64,000 nucleotides of DNA, from positions 1 to 64,000 of the forward strand of contig JACCWM010000058.1 of assembly GCA_013697635.1 (NCBI GenBank), in the 5' to 3' direction. Position numbers and translations under genes: made by a program. The notes under the pieces were generated by a model that was given only the letters and a program-made list of their open reading frames with translations, made no database searches and was not told the DNA's origin. Shown here piece by piece: positions 37,126-45,474 of the stretch; position 1 is the first letter of the stretch, and the number at the start of each line of letters is the position of its first letter. The DNA comes from Lujinxingiaceae bacterium. GTDB lineage: Bacteria > Myxococcota_A > Bradymonadia > Bradymonadales > Bradymonadaceae.

Positions 37126-40100
37126 TCAGGGCAGGACGAGGTTGAAGGTGTTGATGTCGAAGGTGTAGAGGCCGTGGCGGCCGGCGGCGAAGTAGATGTC
37201 ATCGCCGTTGACCACGACGTCCTGAGGCCAGCCCTGGGTGGCGAAGTAGGCCTGGGCAAAGGGGGCGGCGAGGTTGTCGAGGTTCATCACGAGCAGTCCG
37301 CCGGGCACCGAGAAGAGGGCGCGGCCGGTCTCAACCGCGCGTAGGCTGGCCCAGTCGTCGACGCGGGTCTCGGACATCAGGCGAAAACCGGCGTTTCGGG
37401 CGTCGATGACGCTGAGCTTCTGGCCGGAGTCGCGCTCAGGCTGGCTGGGGCCATAGAAGTAGTCGTAGTCGTCGTAGTAGCTGTTCCAGGCAAGGCGATG
37501 GCTGACCAACACGTGGCCGACGGCGTCGAGGTTGACCGATTGCACCTGCTGGTCGACGAAGCGTTGCACGGCGTCGAGGCGAGCGCGGCCGTTGACCATG
37601 GTGAGTCGGTTGATTGAGGTTTCGATGATGCTTGAGCCCCAGAGCAGATCGCGCGTCAGCAGGGAGTCACCGCGCACGGCGATCAGCTCGCCGGGCACAT
37701 TGACGGCGTCGCCGATGCGCGGGTTGTTCGGGTCGCTCAGGTCGAGGCTCTTGAAGAAGTAGCGCACAAAGGGGCGGCTGTCGCCGGCGACGGTCTGGGG
37801 CTGCTTGTAGGCGAAGAAGAGCTTGTTGCCCTCAAAGAGCGTGGCGACGGCTTCCTCGCCGGTAGCCATGGTGATCGTGGCGGCCATTTTGGGCGCGCCG
37901 GCGGTGCGAAGATCGAGCGGATGGAACTCGTTTCGCGTCCAGTAGCGGTAGGTGTCGTAGGTGTAGCTGTAGCTCTCGGTGGTGATGGTTTTGGGGTCGA
38001 TCTCGACGCAGGTGCGTTGTCCCTCGGCGTCCTGGGTGCACTTGCGAATAGCGCCGGTGCAGGTTTTGGGGCCGCTGGTGCCGTCGACGCGCTGGAGCGT
38101 TTTGCACCGAATGCTGCCGGTGAGATAGCTGCACACCTTGGGGTTGCCCTGGTTGTCGTAGCAGTTCGCGTTGTAGCGCTGCGCGGGATAAGTGCTCTCG
38201 TGGAGGGTCTGGCCCTGAAGCTCGCGCTCCTGGATGGTCGAGACGAAGACCAGAGCGTTGTTGAGGGCCACCGTGCTCAGATTGGGGTTTCCATAGCCGT
38301 AGTAGTCGCCGTCGCCAAAGCCGTAGTAATCGTAGTTGTAGTTGTAGGCGCTGTGGATGGCGTCGGTCTCGAGCGTGCCCTCGAGGATGGGCGCGGCCGG
38401 GTTGCTCAGCTTCCATATCTGCAGGTGATTGGTCGTCGTCTGTTTACCGTTGGAGTCGTTTTTGTAGCGCGTCTCAACGACGACGAGGTGGTTGCCGGCA
38501 CGGATGACCTGGCTGTGCGATGGGATCTCGATCTGGGCAATCGGCTTGGCCGAGTCGATGTCGTCGCCGATGCGCACAATCTCGAGTGTGTCGAGGCGGC
38601 CGTCATTGGAGCGCGAGCCCCACCAGCCGTAATACTGGCTGCGGCTCTGGCGGCGTACGGCGTAATCGCCAAAGGCGTAGACGTTGGTGAAGTTGGGGGC
38701 GAGCTCAAGGCGGCTTTTCTCGACGGGGCTGTCGGGGTTGGTGATGTCGAACAAGGTGAGCTCGGCCTCGGAGAGGTTGGCCGTGGTGTTCTCGGCGCGG
38801 TTGGCCACGAAGCTGCGCCGAACCGGCGTGCCGTGCTCCATGGTGCCGCGAAGCGTCAGGGTGGTCTCCGAGAAGGTGAAGATCTGCACCGCCGAGATGT
38901 AGCGCGAGTTGGCATAGCCGGTGAAGGGCAGCAGCACCAGGCCTGTCTCCAACTGGCCATCGGCGCTCTCGATGCGCACAGCTTTCTCAAGTACGGAGAA
39001 GGCGCGATGATCCCACTGCGCCTCGGACCAGCTGTGGTCGAGCTCGATCTCTTTGCGATCGATGAGCGGGTGGGGATTGCTCAGATCGGTGATGTCGTAG
39101 AGGCTGACGGCCATGGTGTTGCGGCCGTTCTCGTCATTCTTGCCGATGCCGATCAGGCGCGACTGCTGGGCCACGGGGCGAAAGAAGTCATTCCATCCGG
39201 AGACGATGAACTCGCTCTTCTCCTCGACCTTGCCGTCGGCCCCGATCGAGAAGGCATGGAAGGGATCTTGTCGAAAGTAGGTCACGAAGAACGCGCTGTC
39301 CTCCAAGAAGAGCGTGGCATAGAGGTCTTCGTTTGCGCCAAAGGTGGCCGAGTCGATGGGCTTGATGTCGTGAATGTTTGAGGCGTTGAAGGTCTCGACG
39401 TGGTTGGTCCTGGTGGAGTTCCAGTTTCCGGTCGAGACCACGCGCAAGATATTGTTGTGCATGTCCATGTTGAACTGGTTTTGCACGCGGCCTTTCGTGG
39501 CGACGCTCTGGCCCTCGACCATGGTGCCGTCGGCGCTGGAGATGTCGATGACCGAGACCTGGCTGACGTAGTAGTTGCGATTGCTCGTGTAGTCGGTGCG
39601 CGCCACGAGCAAGCGATCGGCGGTGGCCTGGATGTCGTTGACGTAGCCGCCGAGGCTGAGCTCGGTGCGCTCATCGAGTTGACCCGCGCCCGAGACCGAG
39701 AAGCTCTTGACGTAGGTCTCTGAGCCGTTGTTGGCGACGACGTAGAGCGCCTCTTTGTCGCCGCCGCGGGTGAGCCGGCTTGTGCGAATGAAGCCTGGCA
39801 CCTGGGCGCGCGCAACGATCGTGGGGTTTTTGCGATCGCTGATGTCAACGGCCACGACCACGCCGCCGTGGTAGTTGGAGACGGTGTCGTGTGCGCGGCT
39901 GCCGTAGTAGCCGTACCAGTTGTTCATCAAGATGTAGACGCGATCGGCGACCTGGTACATCTCGACGGGCGAGCCGGAGATGGCCACGCGTCCGACGATC
40001 TCGGGGTTGGTGACGTCGGCCAGATCGATGATCTGCAGGCCGCGGTAGTTGTTCAGGTTGAGCAACATGTTCGCGCCGCTCATCATGCGATAGATGTCGC

Positions 40101-40416
40101 CTTCTTCCACCGTGCGGGGCTCGGCGTCGGCGTCGGCGCCAGCCTCCGGGGCGGCTGCGAAATCGTCGTTGCCGCGGCCGACGTTGTTACCATCGTCGTT
40201 GTCCTGGGTGCGCTGGCCGTTATAGCCGTCGGCCGAGACGAAGTCGGTTTGACCCACGCGTGGGGCATTTTGCGGCCCGGCCGGGTAGGAGATCGCCGGG
40301 AATTCGTCGCCGTCTTTGGTCTCGCCGCAGGCGGCGAGGGTGAAGATCGTGAGAAGCGCGAGAACGCCAGGATAGAGCGGGCGGCGGCGGTGGAGGGTAG
40401 GGTGGAGGGTGGACAT
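37126..40416 (-). CDS. Large beta-propeller lipoprotein
   Basis: A 1096-residue surface or periplasmic lipoprotein. The signal peptide ends in a lipobox (TLAACGE, Cys at about residue 30). The body fits the secreted beta-propeller family (Pfam Beta_propel): repeated phrases such as LQIIDLADVTNPEIVGRVAI, VVAVDISDRKNPTIVARAQV, VSLYDITDLSNPHPLIDRKEI and LTLFDITNPDSPVEKSRL mark successive blades. Several loops are rich in Tyr, Gly and Asp (near residues 150, 580, 700 and 960). A Cys-rich insertion of about 60 residues (around residue 755-815) has six or more Cys, likely disulphide-bonded. Function unknown; such proteins are thought to bind partners at the cell surface. ATG 40416 follows GAGGA. 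Confidence 0.8.
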   Translation of the reverse strand: MSTLHPTLHRRRPLYPGVLALLTIFTLAACGETKDGDEFPAISYPAGPQNAPRVGQTDFVSADGYNGQRTQDNDDGNNVGRGNDDFAAAPEAGADADAEPRTVEEGDIYRMMSGANMLLNLNNYRGLQIIDLADVTNPEIVGRVAISGSPVEMYQVADRVYILMNNWYGYYGSRAHDTVSNYHGGVVVAVDISDRKNPTIVARAQVPGFIRTSRLTRGGDKEALYVVANNGSETYVKSFSVSGAGQLDERTELSLGGYVNDIQATADRLLVARTDYTSNRNYYVSQVSVIDISSADGTMVEGQSVATKGRVQNQFNMDMHNNILRVVSTGNWNSTRTNHVETFNASNIHDIKPIDSATFGANEDLYATLFLEDSAFFVTYFRQDPFHAFSIGADGKVEEKSEFIVSGWNDFFRPVAQQSRLIGIGKNDENGRNTMAVSLYDITDLSNPHPLIDRKEIELDHSWSEAQWDHRAFSVLEKAVRIESADGQLETGLVLLPFTGYANSRYISAVQIFTFSETTLTLRGTMEHGTPVRRSFVANRAENTTANLSEAELTLFDITNPDSPVEKSRLELAPNFTNVYAFGDYAVRRQSRSQYYGWWGSRSNDGRLDTLEIVRIGDDIDSAKPIAQIEIPSHSQVIRAGNHLVVVETRYKNDSNGKQTTTNHLQIWKLSNPAAPILEGTLETDAIHSAYNYNYDYYGFGDGDYYGYGNPNLSTVALNNALVFVSTIQERELQGQTLHESTYPAQRYNANCYDNQGNPKVCSYLTGSIRCKTLQRVDGTSGPKTCTGAIRKCTQDAEGQRTCVEIDPKTITTESYSYTYDTYRYWTRNEFHPLDLRTAGAPKMAATITMATGEEAVATLFEGNKLFFAYKQPQTVAGDSRPFVRYFFKSLDLSDPNNPRIGDAVNVPGELIAVRGDSLLTRDLLWGSSIIETSINRLTMVNGRARLDAVQRFVDQQVQSVNLDAVGHVLVSHRLAWNSYYDDYDYFYGPSQPERDSGQKLSVIDARNAGFRLMSETRVDDWASLRAVETGRALFSVPGGLLVMNLDNLAAPFAQAYFATQGWPQDVVVNGDDIYFAAGRHGLYTFDINTFNLVLP

Positions 40417-40729
40417 GGGTTCCTCGTCTTGGAAAGTGCAATCAGCAATCAGCAGTTAGCGAAGGCGTTACGACCTGTGATTGGGTAGAGAGCAAATTCA
40501 ATGCCAGGGGCGCAAGTTTGATGTGTTTGGCGTCGTTGCTAATCGTCAGGTGGGGCTGAACGATCTACGCTGGCGTGTGCGGGCTGAAAAATCTGAGGTC
40601 GGCGTCAGAGATTCGAGGGTGCGATCAGGGTTGGGGTGTAGGTGCGGGTTTTGCATCTTGAGATCGATCGCCTATAATCGCCAACGTGCCAGAATTTTGA
40701 CAGGTTTATGCCAATTGGAGAGAGCTTCG
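40417..40729. other. Divergent intergenic region
   Basis: 313 bases between the beta-propeller gene and the PfkB gene. It holds the promoter at 40651-40678, a small direct repeat (AATCAGC twice near 40440-40455) and nothing else that I can support. Confidence 0.5.
40651..40678 (+). promoter_or_regulatory. Sigma-70-type promoter for the PfkB kinase gene
   Basis: A perfect TATAAT (40673-40678) with TTGCAT 16 bases upstream. Transcription would start about 45 bases before the ATG. Confidence 0.5.
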
Positions 40730-41620
40730 ATGCGTGTATTGGGTGTTGGATATTGCACTCTGGACCAGATTGCGGTGGTGGATCGCTTCGCCGAGCCGGA
40801 TTTTAAGGTCGAGATGGCCAAATTCAGCGTACAAGGCGGCGGTACGGCGGCGACGGCGATAGCCTTGCTGGCCCGTTGGGGTATTGAGACGAGCTTTGCG
40901 GGCAAGGTTGGCGACGACGCGCGAGCTACACAGATTGCCAAGACTCTGTCCAATGAAGGCGTCGACACCGCAGCGATGGTTCACGAGGCCGGCGCGATCA
41001 GCCAATTGACCTTCATCGTCGTCGAAGAGGGCACCGGGCGAAAGCAAACCTATTTTACCCAGGGAAACGTCTCGGATCTTCGAGCGGACGAGATCGACTT
41101 GAATTTGCTCGATGGAGTGGATCTGTTGTTGGTCGATGATCGCTATCCGCTGGCCCAGATCGGCCTGGTGCAGGCCGCGCGTGAGCGGGGCATTCCGGTG
41201 GTCCTCGAGGTCAACCGCATGGCGCCCGGCGTGGCCGAGTTGGTGGGAGTTTGTGATTATTTGGTCGCCTCCGAGCGTTTTGCGACCCAGTTCACCGGCA
41301 TGGGCCAGCTTGGCAGCATGTGCCGCTCGTTGCTCGAGCGTGGACCGAAGAGCGTGGTCGTCACGCTGGGCGATGAGGGCAGTGTGGCACTTGCCAAGGG
41401 TCAGGAGCGTTTATTGCGCCAGAGTGCCTACGAGGTCGAGGTTGTCGATACGACCGGCGCGGGCGACGTCTTCCTCGGAGCCTTTGTCTATGGAATCTTG
41501 CAGGGATGGGAGCTCTCGCGCCAGGTGGGCGTGGCGAACATCGCGGCCGGGCTCTGCTGCAAGGACGTAGGAGGCCGCGGCGCGATTGCAACGCTGGCTC
41601 AGATCGAGGCGCTGCTTTAA
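40730..41620 (+). CDS. PfkB-family carbohydrate kinase
   Basis: A 296-residue kinase of the ribokinase/PfkB family, which phosphorylates a sugar or nucleoside. The N-terminal Gly-rich region reads GGGTAATAIALLARWG (about 37-52) and the C-terminal signature DTTGAGDVFLGAFVYG (about 242-257) carries the catalytic Asp in GAGD. Both are intact. Substrate cannot be read from the sequence, and the neighbours do not help. ATG 40730 follows GGAGAGAG, and a good promoter lies upstream. It converges on the PHP-like gene. Confidence 0.9.
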   Translation: MRVLGVGYCTLDQIAVVDRFAEPDFKVEMAKFSVQGGGTAATAIALLARWGIETSFAGKVGDDARATQIAKTLSNEGVDTAAMVHEAGAISQLTFIVVEEGTGRKQTYFTQGNVSDLRADEIDLNLLDGVDLLLVDDRYPLAQIGLVQAARERGIPVVLEVNRMAPGVAELVGVCDYLVASERFATQFTGMGQLGSMCRSLLERGPKSVVVTLGDEGSVALAKGQERLLRQSAYEVEVVDTTGAGDVFLGAFVYGILQGWELSRQVGVANIAAGLCCKDVGGRGAIATLAQIEALL

Positions 41621-41647
41621 TAAGCTGATGAATTGTGGGTGGGTCGC

Positions 41648-42505
41648 TTATGAGCGATTGCCGCTGCGGCCAGCGCCGCTCTTTCCGCCGCTGCGACCGC
41701 CGCCGCTGCGGCCACCGCCGTCACGACCACCACCGCCGCTTCGGCCGCCGCCGTCACGACCGGCGCCTCCGCTTCGGCCACCGCCGTCACGGCTTGCGCC
41801 ACCGCTGCTGCGCCCAGAGCTTGCGCGCTCAGCGCGCTCGGTGCGGCTCGACTTCTTGGGATTGGCATCGCCGATTTGTACGGCCCAGAATTCGGATGCG
41901 CGAAGCGCTTCGACGAACTGGCGCTGGGTTTTGAGATCGGAGTCGAAGAAGGTGGCGTATTGGCCGATGACGTCGAGCGAGTTGGTCGGGTCGCTGCCGC
42001 CCACCGTGGAGAGGCCCATCGAGGCCGCCGCTTCGAGAGCGAAGTTGTTCTGGATTTCGCCGACGCGGGGATTGAAGACCTCGACGCCTTTGATGTGCTC
42101 AAAGGAGAAGATGAAATCACCCATGTTGAAAGGGATATCGAGATCGTAGGGACGCGCGGCGATTACGGCGCCATTTTTGCTCTCGAAGAGCGCAATGACG
42201 GCCTCCGGCGAGGGGATGGTCACGTCGGTCAGCGCGCGCCACTCCTCGCCATTGTAGAAATCGTCGATCTCGGGCACGAAGCCCAGCAAGAGACCCTTCT
42301 CGGTGGGGATTTCGACGCCGATGAAGACGGCGATGTCGTCGTATTTGGCGGCGGCGTCCAAAATCTCCTGGCAGCGTGCGGTGTTGCGTGTCTCACAAAA
42401 GGCGATGGCGTCGAGGCCAACCTCGCGTGCGCGCTGGATGACCTGATCGGCTGAGAGGGTGACGCCTTCGGACAAAGACGATTTGGCGTGTACATCAACG
42501 AGCAT
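41648..42505 (-). CDS. Degenerate PHP-domain protein with Gly/Arg/Ser-rich tail
   Basis: A 285-residue protein. Residues 1-215 have the PHP phosphoesterase layout, but the metal ligands are altered: the first motif is DVHAKSSLSEG (His 6 kept, His 8 replaced by Lys), GVEIPT keeps Glu 65, the usual AHP reads ARP, and the usual SDAH reads SDPT (171-174). PHP proteins need these His for phosphate ester hydrolysis, so activity is doubtful. Residues 230-285 form a low-complexity tail with repeats of RDGGGRSGG, an RGG-like composition that in other proteins binds RNA or acidic partners. Similar pairings of PHP-like domain and basic Gly-rich tail are not known to me. ATG 42505 follows GGAG-like GAGC. 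Confidence 0.7.
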   Translation of the reverse strand: MLVDVHAKSSLSEGVTLSADQVIQRAREVGLDAIAFCETRNTARCQEILDAAAKYDDIAVFIGVEIPTEKGLLLGFVPEIDDFYNGEEWRALTDVTIPSPEAVIALFESKNGAVIAARPYDLDIPFNMGDFIFSFEHIKGVEVFNPRVGEIQNNFALEAAASMGLSTVGGSDPTNSLDVIGQYATFFDSDLKTQRQFVEALRASEFWAVQIGDANPKKSSRTERAERASSGRSSGGASRDGGGRSGGAGRDGGGRSGGGGRDGGGRSGGGRSGGKSGAGRSGNRS

Positions 42506-42627
42506 TTGCAGCTCCTTACAGGCTGTTCCCGGGGGCGCCAGATGCGCGTGGGATGGTGTGATTTCGGCGTCTCCGCAGTCGGGCGGCGTGAAAGTCCCAT
42601 GTGTATAGACAGATGAACGCCGAATTT

Positions 42628-43176
42628 CTACTTGTTTTCGTGATCTTTGCCCGATTCAACACGATGTGCAGGCGTGATGTCGATCACGCCATCATCATTG
42701 GGGCGACGAAAGGGCGATGCGTGATCAGCGAAGCCACCCAGATCGTCCATCGATCCGAAGCTCATAAACGAGATGTTGGGCGCCTCGAGCATCTTGGTGA
42801 AGCGGCCTTGAAGCAGGCGCTTGAGTGGTGCGCGGGCAAAGGGCAGTAATAAGAGAATTCCGGTGATGTCGCTCAAGATGCCCGGAGTAATCAAGAATGC
42901 AGCGGCGATCAGCACGGCGAGGCCGTCGAGGATCGCGTCGCCGGGCATGCGACCATGGCCAAGATCCTCACGGATGCGATGCCAAGCACGCAGGCCCTCG
43001 CTCTTTCCCAGCAACGCGCCGAGCAGACCGGTGCCAAAGACCAGCGCAATCGTTGGCCAAAGGCCCATGGCCTGACCGAGCGGAATCAGGATGGCCAGCT
43101 CGATGAGCGGAATAACGGTGAATAGCAAAAGTAGTTTAGCGAGCACGGTGCGTTCCGTGGCTGAAAGAGTGCGCAT
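42628..43176 (-). CDS. fxsA: FxsA family membrane protein
   Basis: A 182-residue small membrane protein of the FxsA family. Three or four hydrophobic segments are visible (LLLLFTVIPLIELAILIPLG, LWPTIALVFGTGLLGALLG, LIAAAFLITPGILSDITGILLLLPFA), with the family segments VIPLIELAIL and ITPGILSDITG. In E. coli FxsA affects phage T7 exclusion by F plasmid; its normal role is unclear. The C-terminal 60 residues are polar. The ATG at 43176 lacks a clear ribosome site. Confidence 0.88.
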   Translation of the reverse strand: MRTLSATERTVLAKLLLLFTVIPLIELAILIPLGQAMGLWPTIALVFGTGLLGALLGKSEGLRAWHRIREDLGHGRMPGDAILDGLAVLIAAAFLITPGILSDITGILLLLPFARAPLKRLLQGRFTKMLEAPNISFMSFGSMDDLGGFADHASPFRRPNDDGVIDITPAHRVESGKDHENK

Positions 43177-43247
43177 AATCGTCTGGCAAATGGAACCGTC
43201 GCCGATGGCCTAACATTCCGGTGTTGGGCGCGCAACCGTGCGTGGAC

Positions 43248-44006
43248 TCAGCCGCCCAGGCACGCGTGGTCGATGCAGCGGTAGCCGTTGTAGAAGCGGC
43301 AGTCCGCGTCGCTCGAGCACATTGAGAAGCACAGTGTGTCGTGGCAACGACCGTCTGGCGGGCAATCGTCGTCGCTCTCACAGGCGACGACGGTACACAT
43401 GGGGGCGGGCAGGGCGCTGTCGGTGATTTCGCTTGTGCAAAAGGCTGACTCGGGGGTGCAGTCCTCGGCGCCGTCGCAGGCCGCGCCAAGCTTCGTGCGA
43501 CAAACGCCGCGGTTAGGATTGAACATGTGGCAGTATTCGTTTTCTTGGCAGGTTGTGTGATTGCTGTGGCAGGCGCGAAGACAATAGGCCTCATTGGCAT
43601 CGGCGGGGTTGCCGGCGCAGATCGTGCCCGCTATGCAGTCGAGGTTGTTGTTGCAAGAGGCGTTGGTTTGAGTGTTGCCGCCGATGTAGCAAACGGCCGT
43701 GGGGGTTGCCGCCAGCGCCATGCAGACGCTGGAATCGTCGCAAAGCGCGCCGGGCTGATCGCAGCTGGCCATACAGATGAACCCATGGCCCCTGGTGCCG
43801 ATGCATGCTGCGCCGTCTTGGCAGTCCGTAGGGTTTCGGCAAGGCTCGCCAATCTGCGGCTTGAGCAAAGCGACGTCGCCGCCCGTGGTGGACTCGGCGT
43901 CGTGTGCGTCATGGCCGATATCGGCTACAATCGGTGGCCCGATGGGCGCCGAGCAGGACGACGCCAAGCCGACCAATGTGGTGAGGATGACAAGCAGCAC
44001 GAACAT
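43248..44006 (-). CDS. Cys-rich repeat lipoprotein
   Basis: A 252-residue exported protein of unknown function. The N-terminus (MFVLLVILTTLVGLASSCS) is a lipoprotein signal with SSC as the lipobox-like site. The mature part is a series of Cys-rich modules, such as CRNPTDCQDGAACIG, CNNNLDCIAGTICAG, CDGAEDCTPESAFC and CESDDDCPPDGRCHDTLC, of the same style as the larger protein at 778-2364. They probably form disulphide-stabilised repeats at the cell surface. ATG 44006 was chosen because it gives a compact signal peptide; the frame is open to 44543, across serS, and is not real beyond this point. Confidence 0.7.
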   Translation of the reverse strand: MFVLLVILTTLVGLASSCSAPIGPPIVADIGHDAHDAESTTGGDVALLKPQIGEPCRNPTDCQDGAACIGTRGHGFICMASCDQPGALCDDSSVCMALAATPTAVCYIGGNTQTNASCNNNLDCIAGTICAGNPADANEAYCLRACHSNHTTCQENEYCHMFNPNRGVCRTKLGAACDGAEDCTPESAFCTSEITDSALPAPMCTVVACESDDDCPPDGRCHDTLCFSMCSSDADCRFYNGYRCIDHACLGG

Positions 44007-44175
44007 CGTTGTCTTGGCTCTGAAGAGGGCACGGCGCGTGGAGCGTGGCGATTGTATTTGATTGTGATTGGCCTTGCCAACGTGGTAATTGACTGCCCGC
44101 GTCGTTGCTCGTTGCAGCGGCCTATGGAGAGCTGTCTGGGCCATGGTTTGGGTTAGCAGAACGGAGATTTGAGCG

Positions 44176-45453
44176 ATGCTGGACATCAGGTTTATTCGGG
44201 ACAATGTCGAGGCCGTCAAAGCGGCCGCAAAAAACAAGCGCTTTGACGTCGATATCGACGGGCTGGTCGCCACCGACACCCGTCGGCGCGATCTCTTGCA
44301 GCGCACCGAGGCCCTGCGCGCTCGTCGAAACGAGATCGCCTCGCAGATCCCCAAGGCGGCCAACGAGGACAAGAGGCCACTGATCGAGGAGGGCAAGCAG
44401 GTCAAGGAGGAGCTTGTTGGCATCGAGGCCGAGCTCAACGAGGCCACCGCGATCGTTGATCGCCTCTTGCTGATGGTGCCCAACCTGGCGCTGGCCGAGG
44501 TGCCCATTGGCGTGACCGACGAGGACAACGTCGTGGTGCGCACCTATGGCGAGCCGCGAAAGTTCGATTTTCCGATCCGAGACCATGAAGAACTCGGTCA
44601 GATGCTGGGCATCCTCGACAAAGAGCGCGCGATAAAGTTTGCCGGCGCACGCAGCTACTTGCTGCGCGGTGCGGGCGCGCTGCTCGAGATGGCCGTGATG
44701 CGTCTTGCGACCGACATCATGGTCGAGAAGGGCTTTGAAATGGTGCTCGGGCCGTTGATGGTCAATGAGAGTGCGATGACCGGTACGGGATTTTTTCCCT
44801 ACGGCAAGGAAGAGACCTACAACCTCGAGCGCGACGACAAATTTTTGATCGGCACGAGCGAGGTGTTCTTGGTCAGCCTCAACCGCGACGAGATCCTCGA
44901 TCTGGACGAGCTACCCAAGCGCTACTGTGGCTACTCGTCTTGTTTCCGCCGCGAGGCGGGCAGTGCGGGCAAGGATACGCGCGGCATCTACCGCGTGCAC
45001 CAGTTTACCAAGGTCGAGCAGGTCGCGATTTGCGAAGCCGATCCGGTCAAGTCGCGCGAGCTCCACGAGATGCTGCTCTCCAACTCCGAGAGCCTGATGC
45101 AGCGCCTCGAGCTGCCTCACCGCGTCTCGCTTGCCTGCACCGGCGAGATTGGCCTGGGACAGGTGCTCAAGCACGAGATCGAGACGTGGATGCCCTCGCG
45201 CCAGTCCTACTCCGAGACGCACTCCTGCTCGAGCTTGTACGACTATCAGGCGCGTCGAAGCGCGATTCGCTACCGCGACGCCGATGGCACGATCAAGCAC
45301 TGCTATACGCTCAACAATACCCTGGCTGCCAGCCCACGGATCTTGATTCCGATCCTCGAGCACTATCAAAATGAGGACGGATCGGTCACCGTGCCCGAGG
45401 TGTTGAGGCCCTACATGTACGGCATGGAGCGTATCGAGCCGAAGAAGGCTTGA
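44176..45453 (+). CDS. serS: Serine-tRNA ligase
   Basis: A 425-residue class II aminoacyl-tRNA synthetase of normal length that charges tRNA-Ser. The N-terminal coiled-coil arm (about 25-105) contacts the long variable arm of the tRNA; the catalytic core has motif 2 in FRREAGSAGKDTRGIYRVHQFTKVE (about 258-282) and motif 3 near the C-terminus (LAASPRILIPILEHYQ). MLDIRFIRDN is the standard start. It converges on the RND exporter gene with 21 bases between stops. Confidence 0.97.
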   Translation: MLDIRFIRDNVEAVKAAAKNKRFDVDIDGLVATDTRRRDLLQRTEALRARRNEIASQIPKAANEDKRPLIEEGKQVKEELVGIEAELNEATAIVDRLLLMVPNLALAEVPIGVTDEDNVVVRTYGEPRKFDFPIRDHEELGQMLGILDKERAIKFAGARSYLLRGAGALLEMAVMRLATDIMVEKGFEMVLGPLMVNESAMTGTGFFPYGKEETYNLERDDKFLIGTSEVFLVSLNRDEILDLDELPKRYCGYSSCFRREAGSAGKDTRGIYRVHQFTKVEQVAICEADPVKSRELHEMLLSNSESLMQRLELPHRVSLACTGEIGLGQVLKHEIETWMPSRQSYSETHSCSSLYDYQARRSAIRYRDADGTIKHCYTLNNTLAASPRILIPILEHYQNEDGSVTVPEVLRPYMYGMERIEPKKA

Positions 45454-45474
45454 TGGGCGGATCCAAGGTCGGCC

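Noticed and set aside
37921-39381. A 486-residue plus-strand open frame
   Set aside because: It is antisense to the beta-propeller lipoprotein and reads as repetitive Val/Gly/Ala sequence, typical of a shadow frame.
41660-41820. Short tandem repeats that resemble a CRISPR or satellite array
   Set aside because: They are the coding repeats of the Gly/Arg/Ser-rich tail of the PHP-like protein; there are no distinct spacers.
43248-44543. Longer reading (431 residues) of the second Cys-rich lipoprotein
   Set aside because: The extra N-terminal part lies antisense to serS and lacks a signal; ATG at 44006 gives a proper lipoprotein signal.
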